Assembly: GCA_002336975.1 (NCBI GenBank)
Contig: DDFA01000103.1
Span: 174-51,956 of the forward strand
Reading direction: 5' to 3'
DNA from: Phyllobacteriaceae bacterium UBA1940
Lineage (GTDB): Bacteria > Pseudomonadota > Alphaproteobacteria > Rhizobiales > Rhizobiaceae
DNA length: 51,783 nt
Shown: one piece after another, positions 27,466-34,743 of the stretch
Numbering within the stretch: the first letter of the stretch is position 1
How the letters are laid out: every line of letters begins with the position of its first letter
Position numbers and translations under genes: made by a program
The notes under the pieces: model-generated
What the model was told of the DNA's origin: nothing
Databases searched by the model: none
What the model saw: the letters and a program-made list of their open reading frames with translations, nothing else

Positions 27466-28446
27466 TTAGCCCCGACGCATCCGCCCCGGCGGGACGCCGA
27501 AGGCCGACACGAAGGCGCGGCTGAAGGTCGAGGCCGAGGAGAAGCCGGTGCGCGCAGCGATCGCCGCCATCGGTTCGGCAGTGTCGAGCACCAGTCGGCG
27601 CGCCGCGTTCAGCCGTAGCCGCAGCGAATAGGCCCCCGGGGTTTCGCCGAGTGCGCGCGCAAACAGCTGCTCCAGCGCCCGCGCCGACAGCCCGACCCGG
27701 AGCGCGATCGCCGACATGGTCAGCGGCCGGTCGAGATGGGCCTCCATCAGCCGGATCGCCTGCGCCAGCCGCGGGTCCTGCCGGTCGACCCGGCCAAGCG
27801 AGACAAGCGGCTGCGGGTCGGCCGCGACGCGCGCCTGTTCGTAGATGAAGACGCTGGCGACATCGAGCGCGACCGCCGCGCCGAGCCGCGCGCGCACCAG
27901 ATGCAGCATCAGGTCGAATGTCGGCGACGCGCCGCCGCTGGTCATCACCGGCCCGTCGATGACGTAACGGTCGGCGCGCACCTCGGCCTGCGGAAAACTG
28001 GCGGAAAAGTCCTCGAGATCCTCCCAATGCGTCGTCGCCGCCCGTCCGTCGAGCAGGCCGGCGCGGCCAAGCAGCCAGCCACCGGCCTCGACGCCGCCGA
28101 CCGCACGCGCCGACATCGCCGCCTTGCGGAACCGCGCCGCCAGTTGCGGGACGGCCTCGTAGCGGGTGCCGAAGCCGCCGATCGCCAGCAAAACGTCGGC
28201 TCGGGCACCGGGTTCGAAGCGGCCGGCGACCGCGACGGGCAACCCCGAGGTGGTGATCGCCGGCCGCCCGTCGGGCGAGACCAGCGTCCAGTCGAATATC
28301 GTCCTGCCGGCGATCCGGTTTGCGGCCCGCAACGGATCGATGGTCGAGGCGACGCACATGATCGAGCAGCCGGAAAACACCAGCACGGCGACGCGCAGCG
28401 GCTCCGCGCTCGGAGCAAAGATCGTCGCTGTTTCGCCTTTTGCCAT
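27466..28446 (-). CDS. GlxA/CdhR-like AraC family transcriptional regulator
   Basis: 326 residues. An N-terminal DJ-1/PfpI-like domain (about residues 15-180, for example VAVLVFSGCSIMCVASTIDPLRAAN and GVEAGGWLLGRAGLLDGR) lacks the classical nucleophile-elbow Cys of active DJ-1 enzymes at that spot. The AraC-type double HTH covers the last 100 residues (LTMSAIALRVGLSARALEQLF; IAARTGFSSASTFSRAF). This architecture includes GbdR and CdhR, which sense betaine and carnitine in Pseudomonas. It is divergent from a BKACE/carnitine-dehydrogenase operon, so CdhR function is likely. The start at 28446 puts the domain near residue 15; longer upstream frames run into the next gene. Confidence 0.88.
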   Translation of the reverse strand: MAKGETATIFAPSAEPLRVAVLVFSGCSIMCVASTIDPLRAANRIAGRTIFDWTLVSPDGRPAITTSGLPVAVAGRFEPGARADVLLAIGGFGTRYEAVPQLAARFRKAAMSARAVGGVEAGGWLLGRAGLLDGRAATTHWEDLEDFSASFPQAEVRADRYVIDGPVMTSGGASPTFDLMLHLVRARLGAAVALDVASVFIYEQARVAADPQPLVSLGRVDRQDPRLAQAIRLMEAHLDRPLTMSAIALRVGLSARALEQLFARALGETPGAYSLRLRLNAARRLVLDTAEPMAAIAARTGFSSASTFSRAFVSAFGVPPGRMRRG

Positions 28447-28460
28447 TTGCGCTTCGTAAA

Positions 28461-28495
28461 ATGCAAAGCATCGGCGCGCAAGAGCGAGGATGCTT
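28461..28495. promoter_or_regulatory. Inverted repeats between the GlxA-type regulator and the BKACE gene
   Basis: ATGC-AAA-GCAT (28461-28471) is a perfect short palindrome. AAGCATC (28466-28472) recurs inverted as GATGCTT (28489-28495) 16 bp further on. Both lie in the 73-bp divergent gap and are candidate binding sites for the CdhR-like regulator. Confidence 0.4.
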
Positions 28496-28519
28496 GGGTC
28501 AGCAAAGCCGGAGGAAAAC

Positions 28520-29437
28520 ATGCCGCTCGAAATGAACCGCGAGGTCTTCATCACCTGTGCCGTGACAGGTTCGGGCGGCACGCAGGACCGGTCGCCGCAC
28601 GTGCCGCGTTCTCCCAAGCAGATCGCCGACGCGGCGATCGACGCGGCGAAGGCGGGTGCGGCGGTGGTGCACTGCCATGTGCGCGACCCCGAGACCGGCG
28701 CGCCGCGCCGCGATGTTCATCTCTACAGGGAAGTGACCGAGCGCATCCGCGACGCCAGGGTCGACGTGGTGCTGAACCTGACCGCGGGCATGGGCGGCGA
28801 CATGGTGTTCGGCGACGTGGAAAACCCGCTGCCGCTGAAGGCAAAAGGAACCGATATGGGCGGCGCGACCGATCGCGTCGAGCATGTGCGTCAGTGCCTG
28901 CCGGAAATCTGCACGCTCGACTGCGGCACGATGAATTTCGCCGAAGCCGACTATGTGATGACCAACACGCCCGGCATGCTGCGCGCCATGGGATCGATGA
29001 TGACCAAAATGGGCGTCAAGCCGGAGATCGAGGCGTTCGACACCGGCCATCTGTGGTTCGCCAAACAGCTGGTCGAGGAAGGCGTGCTGGCGCCCAAGGC
29101 GCTGGTGCAATTGTGCATGGGGGTGCCGTGGGGCGCGCCCGACGACCTCAACACATTCATGGCGATGGTCAACAATGTGCCGAAGGAATGGACGTTCTCG
29201 GCGTTTTCGATCGGCCGCAGCCAGATGGCCTATGTCGCCGCGTCGGTGCTGGCCGGCGGCAATGTGCGCGTCGGGCTGGAGGACAATCTGTGGCTCGACA
29301 AGGGCGTGCTGGCGACCAATGCGCAGCTGGTCGAGCGCGCCGTGACGGTGATCGAAAATCTCGGCGCACGGGTGATCGGCCCCGACGAGGTGCGCAAGAA
29401 ACTCGGCCTGACCAAGCGCGCGCCGCTTGCGGCATAA
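28520..29437 (+). CDS. 3-keto-5-aminohexanoate cleavage (BKACE) family enzyme, probable dehydrocarnitine cleavage enzyme
   Basis: A 305-residue zinc TIM-barrel enzyme of the BKACE family. It condenses a beta-keto acid with acetyl-CoA and splits it. The metal-binding HCHVRDPETGAP segment is near residue 50; NLTAGMGGD, LDCGTMNFAE and CMGVPWGAPDDL are other family stretches. With carnitine dehydrogenase next door the likely reaction is 3-dehydrocarnitine plus acetyl-CoA to glycine betaine plus acetoacetyl-CoA, as for CdhC in Pseudomonas. The ATG at 28520 is chosen because GGAGGA sits 5-10 bp upstream. First gene of the probable gamma-butyrobetaine/carnitine operon. Confidence 0.88.
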   Translation: MPLEMNREVFITCAVTGSGGTQDRSPHVPRSPKQIADAAIDAAKAGAAVVHCHVRDPETGAPRRDVHLYREVTERIRDARVDVVLNLTAGMGGDMVFGDVENPLPLKAKGTDMGGATDRVEHVRQCLPEICTLDCGTMNFAEADYVMTNTPGMLRAMGSMMTKMGVKPEIEAFDTGHLWFAKQLVEEGVLAPKALVQLCMGVPWGAPDDLNTFMAMVNNVPKEWTFSAFSIGRSQMAYVAASVLAGGNVRVGLEDNLWLDKGVLATNAQLVERAVTVIENLGARVIGPDEVRKKLGLTKRAPLAA

Positions 29438-29479
29438 GTTGACGGCAGACGAATACGCCATTCAGGGAGAGACACTGCA

Positions 29480-30547
29480 ATGACGATCAGGAAGGCAGCA
29501 TGCATCGGCGGCGGGGTGATCGGCGGCGGCTGGATCGCCCGCCTTGCGCTCAACGGCGTCGACGTCGATGTGTTCGACCCGCATCCGGAGGCCAAACGCA
29601 AGGTTGACGAGGTGATGGCCAATGCGCGCCGCGCCTATAAGCGGATGGCGACCAAAGGCCTGCCGAAGGAAGGCAAGGTGACCTATGCCGCGTCGATCGC
29701 CGATGCGGTGAAGGACGCCGAGCTGATCCAGGAAAGCGTGCCGGAAAGGCTCGACCTGAAGCTGAAGACGCTGGCCGAGATCGAGGCGGCCGCGCCCGCC
29801 GACGCGCTGGTCGGGTCGTCGACGTCGGGATTCAAGGCGACCGACATGGCCAAGGGCATGACGCACCCGGAGCGTTTTTTCGTCGCGCACCCGTTCAACC
29901 CGGTCTACCTGCTGCCGATCAACGAGATCGTGCCCGGCGAAAAGACGTCCAGACAGACGGTCGAGCGGGCGAAAGTCGCCTACACGTCGATCGGGATGAA
30001 ATGCGTCGTCATCAACAAGGAGATCGACGCCTTCGTCGGCAACCGGCTGCTGGAAGCGGCGTGGCGCGAGGCGCTGTGGCTGGTGAAGGACGGCATCTGC
30101 ACGGTCGAGGAACTCGACGACATCATGCGCTACGGCTTTGGCCTGCGCTGGGCGCAGATGGGCATGTTCCAGACCTACCGGATCGCCGGCGGCGAGGCGG
30201 GCATGCGCCATTTCATGGCCCAGTTCGGGCCGGCGCTGGCCTGGCCTTGGACCAAGCTGATGGATGTGCCGGAGTTCAACGAGGAGCTGGTGGACCTGAT
30301 CGCGACGCAGTCGGACGAGCAGTCCGGGCAATGGTCGATCCGCGAGCTGGAGCGCATCCGCGACGACAATCTGGTCGGCATCATGGAGGCGCTGGCCAGG
30401 GCCGAGAAGGGCAAGGGCTGGGGCGCGGGCGAACTGCACAATTCCTACGTGAAGCAGCTCGGCGCCGCGTCGAAGGCGAAGATGTCGAAGGCTGCCGAGA
30501 AGGCGAAGGCGACGAAGCCGCGCAAAGTTGGGGCGCTGAAGAAGTGA
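29480..30547 (+). CDS. L-carnitine 3-dehydrogenase (3-hydroxyacyl-CoA dehydrogenase family)
   Basis: 355 residues. A Rossmann motif (IGGGVIGGGWIARLALNG) binds NAD, and the catalytic His appears in VAHPFNPVYLLP. The C-terminal domain carries YGFGLRWAQMG and GGEAGMRHFMAQFGPALAWPW, a pattern I associate with carnitine dehydrogenases (CdhA). It oxidises L-carnitine to 3-dehydrocarnitine. The family is about 320 residues; here an extra tail of about 27 residues is Lys/Ala-rich (MSKAAEKAKATKPRK). Some relatives carry a fused hot-dog thioesterase at this end, and this one does not. It lies 42 bp after the BKACE gene. Confidence 0.87.
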   Translation: MTIRKAACIGGGVIGGGWIARLALNGVDVDVFDPHPEAKRKVDEVMANARRAYKRMATKGLPKEGKVTYAASIADAVKDAELIQESVPERLDLKLKTLAEIEAAAPADALVGSSTSGFKATDMAKGMTHPERFFVAHPFNPVYLLPINEIVPGEKTSRQTVERAKVAYTSIGMKCVVINKEIDAFVGNRLLEAAWREALWLVKDGICTVEELDDIMRYGFGLRWAQMGMFQTYRIAGGEAGMRHFMAQFGPALAWPWTKLMDVPEFNEELVDLIATQSDEQSGQWSIRELERIRDDNLVGIMEALARAEKGKGWGAGELHNSYVKQLGAASKAKMSKAAEKAKATKPRKVGALKK

Positions 30548-30576
30548 TGGCGCCCTTGAATACCCTCAACCCTGAT

Positions 30577-30642
30577 CCCTCCCCACAAGGGGAAGGGGGG
30601 CGTCGACGTCTCGCTATTCCCCTCCCCCTTGTCGGGAGGGGG
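30577..30642. repeat. G/C-rich inverted repeat between cdhA-like and acyl-CoA dehydrogenase genes
   Basis: CCCTCCCCACAAGGGGAAGG and its imperfect inverse CCCCTCCCCCTTGTCGGGAG (starting near 30619) form a long hairpin. I remember similar elements as common intergenic repeats in Mesorhizobium and relatives. It fills most of the 136-bp gap and could partly uncouple the two halves of the operon. Confidence 0.7.
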
Positions 30643-30683
30643 CAGCGGTGGGCATGCGGCGTCAAACACCGGAGGCTTGCGTC

Positions 30684-31847
30684 TTGAACTTCGCGCTGAC
30701 CGAAGAACAGCAACTGATCGTCGACACGACGCGGACGTTCGTCGAAAACGAGCTCTATCCGCATGAGGCCGAGGTCGAGCGCACCGGCCGGCTCGAAATC
30801 GACCTGATCCGCGAGATCCAGAAAAAGGCGATGCAGGCCGGGCTCTACGCCGCCAACATGCCGGCCGAGGTCGGCGGCGCCGGGCTCGATACGCTGACCT
30901 GGCTGCTCTACGAAAAGGAGCTTGGCCGGGCGAACTACGCGCTGCACTGGACCTGCGTGGCGCGGCCGTCGAACATCCTGCTGGCCGGCACGCCGCAGCA
31001 GCGTGAAAAATATCTCTATCCCTGCATTCGCGGAGAGACCTGGGATTGTCTCGCCATGACCGAGCCCGGCGCGGGCTCCGACTTGCGCGGCATGAAGGCG
31101 ACTGCCAGACAGGACGGCGACGACTGGGTGCTGAACGGCGCAAAGCATTTCATCTCGCATGGCGACCTGGCCGGGTTTGCGATCTGCTTCATGGCGTCAG
31201 GGGAAGAAGACGGCCCGCGGGGAAAGCGCAAGAAGATCACCGCGTTCTTTGTCGACAAGGGGACAAAGGGTTTTGCCGTGCGCGACGGCTACCGCAACGT
31301 CTCGCATCGAGGCTACACCAATTCGATCCTCGAATTCGACGATTGCCGCATCCCGAAAGAGCAGGTGCTGGGCGAAGTCCATCGCGGCTTCGAGGTCGCC
31401 AATTCATGGCTGGGCGCGACGCGGCTGCAGGTGGCCTCGACCTGTCTTGGCCGCGCCGAACGGGCGCTTGGGCTGGCGATCGCCTATGCGGCGGAGCGCG
31501 AGCAGTTCGGCCAGCAGATCGGAAAGTTCCAGGGCGTGTCGTTCAAGCTCGCCGACATGGCGATGGAGTTGAAGGCGGCCGAACTGCTGACCCGCGAGGC
31601 CGGCTGGAAATACGATGCCGGAACCGTGACCGACGAGGACATGGCGATGGCCAAGCTGAAGGCGACCGAGGCGCTGGCCTTCATCGCCGACGAGGCGATC
31701 CAGATCCATGGCGGCATGGGGCTGATGGACGAGTTGCCGCTCGAACGCATCTGGCGCGACGCGCGGGTCGAGCGTATCTGGGAAGGCACCAGCGAAATCC
31801 AGCGGCACATCATCAGCCGGGCGCTGCTGCGCGCAGTCGGCGGATGA
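30684..31847 (+). CDS. Acyl-CoA dehydrogenase, probable gamma-butyrobetainyl-CoA dehydrogenase
   Basis: A 387-residue FAD enzyme introducing an alpha-beta double bond into an acyl-CoA. Typical segments are AMTEPGAGSDLRGMKATA (FAD contact), HFISHGDLAGFAI, REQFGQQIGKFQGV, IQIHGGMGLMDELPLERIWRD, and the catalytic Glu in RIWEGTSEIQR. The TTG at 30684 is taken as start: GGAGG at 30671-30675 is ideally spaced and the family N-terminus NFALTEEQQ begins there. A GTG 36 bp upstream lies at the edge of the repeat. With CaiD and CoA-ligase genes following, the substrate is probably gamma-butyrobetainyl-CoA, giving crotonobetainyl-CoA. Confidence 0.88.
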   Translation: MNFALTEEQQLIVDTTRTFVENELYPHEAEVERTGRLEIDLIREIQKKAMQAGLYAANMPAEVGGAGLDTLTWLLYEKELGRANYALHWTCVARPSNILLAGTPQQREKYLYPCIRGETWDCLAMTEPGAGSDLRGMKATARQDGDDWVLNGAKHFISHGDLAGFAICFMASGEEDGPRGKRKKITAFFVDKGTKGFAVRDGYRNVSHRGYTNSILEFDDCRIPKEQVLGEVHRGFEVANSWLGATRLQVASTCLGRAERALGLAIAYAAEREQFGQQIGKFQGVSFKLADMAMELKAAELLTREAGWKYDAGTVTDEDMAMAKLKATEALAFIADEAIQIHGGMGLMDELPLERIWRDARVERIWEGTSEIQRHIISRALLRAVGG

Positions 31848-33946
31848 GCCCCCGCCTCGAACGCCTGCTGCGTCCGAAATCCATCTGCGTCGTCGGCGGC
31901 GGCGGGTTTGGCGCGAATGTCGTCAAACAGACGCTCAAGATGGGTTTCCCGGGCGATATCTGGGTCGTGCATCCGACCAGGGACACCGTGGAGGGTGTGC
32001 GCGCCTACAAGGCGATTGCAGATTTGCCGGCTGCGCCCGACGCGACGTTCATCGGGGTCAATCGCAATCTGACGGTCGATGTGGTGCGGCAATTGCGCGA
32101 GCGAGGCGCGGGCGGCGCGGTGTGCTTTGCCGCCGGATTTCGCGAGACCGGCGCTTATGACGCCGATGGCGCAAAGCTGCAGGACGCGTTGCTGGAAGCT
32201 GCGGGAAACATGCCGGTCATCGGGCCCAATTGCTACGGCCTGATCAACTATGCCGACGGCGCGCTGCTGTGGCCCGACCAGCACGGCGGCAAGCGGCTCG
32301 AACCGGGCATGCGCGGCGCGGCGATCATCACCCAGTCGTCCAACATCGCCTGCAACCTGACCATGCAGGCGCGCGGCCTGCCGGTCGCCTATCTGATGAC
32401 GGCGGGCAACCAGGCGCAGACCGGGCTGTCCGACATGGCGCTCGGCCTGATCGAGGACGATCGCGTGTCGTGTCTCGGCCTGCATATCGAGGGTTTTGAC
32501 AGCGCCGCCGGGTTCGAGCGGCTGTCGGCGCGGGCGCGCGAACTGAACAAGCCGATCGTGGCGATGAAGGTCGGCAAGTCGGAGCAGGCGCGTGCCGCGA
32601 CCGTGTCGCACACCGCTTCGCTGGCCGGATCGGATGCCGCGTCGGCGGCGTTTCTGAGACGCATCGGGGTGGCGCGCGTCGACACCATTCCGTCGTTCCT
32701 CGAAACGCTGAAACTGTTCCACGCCATCGGCCCGCTCGGCGGCGGGGCGCTGTCGTCGATGAGCTGTTCGGGCGGCGAGGCCTCGGTGATGGCCGACAGC
32801 GCCGAGGGCAGGGCGGTGGGGTTTCCGGCTCTGCCCCCCGCCCACCGGGCGCGGGTGCAGGAGGCGCTCGGCCCGCTGGTCGCGGTGGCCAATCCGCTCG
32901 ACTACAACACCTATGTCTGGAACAATGAGGCAGCGATGACGTCGGTATTCTCGGCGATGGCGTCCGGCGGTTTCGACCTCAACATGCTGGTGCTGGATTT
33001 TCCGCGCGCCGATCGCTGTTCGGACGCCGACTGGTGGCCGACGGTGAATGCATTCGAGAAGGCGCTGAAGGCGAATGGGGCCAAGGGCGCGATCGTCGCC
33101 TCGATGGGCGAGAACCTGTCCGAAGGCCATGCCGAAGAACTGCTGCGCCGGGGGATAGCGCCGTTGCAGGGCATCGCCGAAGCGTTCGACGCCGCCGAGG
33201 CCGCGGTCCTTGTCGGCAAGGCTTGGCGCGCAGGTATCGCCGCGCCCGTGCGGGCGTCGCGCCCGACGCATGGCGCCGACACGCGCGGCACGGTGGAGGG
33301 CGACGACCCGGACGAAGCCACCGCCAAGGCGATGCTCGCTTATGCCGGCCTCCAGGTTCCCGACGGCAGGCGCGCGGCCGACGCCGACCAGGCCGTCGCC
33401 GCGGCCGAAAGCCTCGGCTACCCCGTCGCGGTCAAGGCGCTCGGCGTCGCGCACAAATCGGAAGCCGGCGCAGTGAAGCTCAATCTGCGCGACGCATCGT
33501 CGGTGTGGTCCGCCGCCGAGGCGATGGCCGGCCTGGGCTCCGGCCTTTATGTCGAGCACATGGTGACGGGCGGGGTCGCCGAACTGATTGTCGGCGTCAC
33601 CCGCGATCCGCTGTTCGGGCCGGTGGTGACGATCGGCTCGGGCGGTGTGCTGGTGGAACTGCTGAAAGACACGCGCACACTTCTGCTCCCGATAACGCCG
33701 GCCGGCATCGAGGACGAATTGCGGGCGTTGAAGCTGTTCCCGCTGCTCGACGGCTATCGCGGCCGGCCGAAGGCAGATATCGACGCCGCTGTCGACGCGA
33801 TCGGGCGCATCGCCGATTTCGCGCTGGCCACGGACTTAGCGGAAATGGACATCAACCCGCTGATCGTGTGCGCCGAGGGCGAGGGCGCATGGGTGGCGGA
33901 CGCGCTGTTGGCGCTGTCGGCTTCGCCCGGCGGCGGGCAGACTTAG
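31844..33946 (+). CDS. ADP-forming acyl-CoA synthetase (acetate-CoA ligase family), fused alpha and beta parts
   Basis: 700 residues. The N-terminal CoA-binding domain (RPKSICVVGGGGFGANVVKQ) is followed by succinyl-CoA-synthetase-like domains (GPNCYGLINY; ATVSHTASLAGSDAASAAF, with the His expected to be phosphorylated). A C-terminal ATP-grasp part covers the last 230 residues (YPVAVKALGVAHKSEAGAVKL; FGPVVTIGSGGVLVELLKD; EMDINPLIV). It couples ATP hydrolysis to ADP with CoA thioester formation. It starts in the stop codon of the acyl-CoA dehydrogenase gene. In context it would activate gamma-butyrobetaine or carnitine, replacing the CaiB/CaiC route of enterobacteria. Confidence 0.88.
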   Translation: MSPRLERLLRPKSICVVGGGGFGANVVKQTLKMGFPGDIWVVHPTRDTVEGVRAYKAIADLPAAPDATFIGVNRNLTVDVVRQLRERGAGGAVCFAAGFRETGAYDADGAKLQDALLEAAGNMPVIGPNCYGLINYADGALLWPDQHGGKRLEPGMRGAAIITQSSNIACNLTMQARGLPVAYLMTAGNQAQTGLSDMALGLIEDDRVSCLGLHIEGFDSAAGFERLSARARELNKPIVAMKVGKSEQARAATVSHTASLAGSDAASAAFLRRIGVARVDTIPSFLETLKLFHAIGPLGGGALSSMSCSGGEASVMADSAEGRAVGFPALPPAHRARVQEALGPLVAVANPLDYNTYVWNNEAAMTSVFSAMASGGFDLNMLVLDFPRADRCSDADWWPTVNAFEKALKANGAKGAIVASMGENLSEGHAEELLRRGIAPLQGIAEAFDAAEAAVLVGKAWRAGIAAPVRASRPTHGADTRGTVEGDDPDEATAKAMLAYAGLQVPDGRRAADADQAVAAAESLGYPVAVKALGVAHKSEAGAVKLNLRDASSVWSAAEAMAGLGSGLYVEHMVTGGVAELIVGVTRDPLFGPVVTIGSGGVLVELLKDTRTLLLPITPAGIEDELRALKLFPLLDGYRGRPKADIDAAVDAIGRIADFALATDLAEMDINPLIVCAEGEGAWVADALLALSASPGGGQT

Positions 33947-33962
33947 AGAACCGGGGAGAACC

Positions 33963-34742
33963 ATGGCCATCATCACCACCCGAATCGAAGGCGCGGTGTT
34001 CGAGGTCACGCTCGACCGGCCGAAGGCCAACGCCATCGACCTCGCGACGTCGCGTCTGATGGGCGAGACCTTCAAGGTATTCCGCGACGACCCGGCTCTG
34101 CGGGTCGCTATCGTGAAAACCGCCGGCGACAAGTTTTTCTCGGCGGGCTGGGACCTGAAGGCGGCGGCAGGAGGCGACGCGGTCGACGGTGACTACGGCG
34201 TCGGCGGTTTCGGCGGGCTGCAGGAACTGCGAGACATGAACAAGCCGGTGATCGCCTGCGTCAACGGCATGGCGGTGGGCGGCGGCTTCGAACTGGCGCT
34301 GTCGTGCGACCTGATCTACGCCTCGGACCACTCGTCCTTCGCGCTGCCCGAAATCAGGGCCGGGACATTGGCCGACGCCGCCACCATCAAACTGCCGAAG
34401 CGCATCCCCTACCATGTCGCGATGGATCTGCTGCTGACCGGCCGCTGGATGGATGTCGCCGAGGCGCACCGCTGGGGCCTGGTCAACGAGGTGCTGCCCA
34501 CGGAACAGCTCGAGGACCGTGTCTGGGAGATCGCGCGGCTGCTAGCCAGCGGCCCGCCTTTGGTGTTTGCTGCGATCAAGGAGACGGCGCGCGACGCCGA
34601 GGGATCGCGTTTCCAGGACACGATGAACCGCGTCACGCGCCGGCAGTTGCCGACCGTCGACACGCTCTATGGTTCGCAGGACAATCTCGAAGGCTTCAAG
34701 GCCTTCGCCGAGAAACGGGACCCGGTATGGAAGGGCAGATGA
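33963..34742 (+). CDS. Crotonobetainyl-CoA hydratase, CaiD-like
   Basis: A 259-residue crotonase-fold enzyme. It shares with E. coli CaiD, as I remember it, the stretches LDRPKANAID, GDKFFSAGWDLKAAA (oxyanion hole), VNGMAVGGGFELALS, and the exact C-terminal ending AFAEKRDPVWKGR. CaiD hydrates crotonobetainyl-CoA to L-carnitinyl-CoA. GGGGAG precedes the ATG, 16 bp after the CoA synthetase gene. This is the most specific marker in the cluster for a trimethylammonium substrate. It makes the surrounding acyl-CoA genes a gamma-butyrobetaine route and not generic fatty-acid oxidation. Confidence 0.88.
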   Translation: MAIITTRIEGAVFEVTLDRPKANAIDLATSRLMGETFKVFRDDPALRVAIVKTAGDKFFSAGWDLKAAAGGDAVDGDYGVGGFGGLQELRDMNKPVIACVNGMAVGGGFELALSCDLIYASDHSSFALPEIRAGTLADAATIKLPKRIPYHVAMDLLLTGRWMDVAEAHRWGLVNEVLPTEQLEDRVWEIARLLASGPPLVFAAIKETARDAEGSRFQDTMNRVTRRQLPTVDTLYGSQDNLEGFKAFAEKRDPVWKGR

Positions 34743-34743
34743 C

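Noticed and set aside
31484..33559. 691-codon minus-strand open frame
   Set aside because: Antisense of the acyl-CoA dehydrogenase and CoA synthetase genes; low-complexity His/Arg-rich translation.
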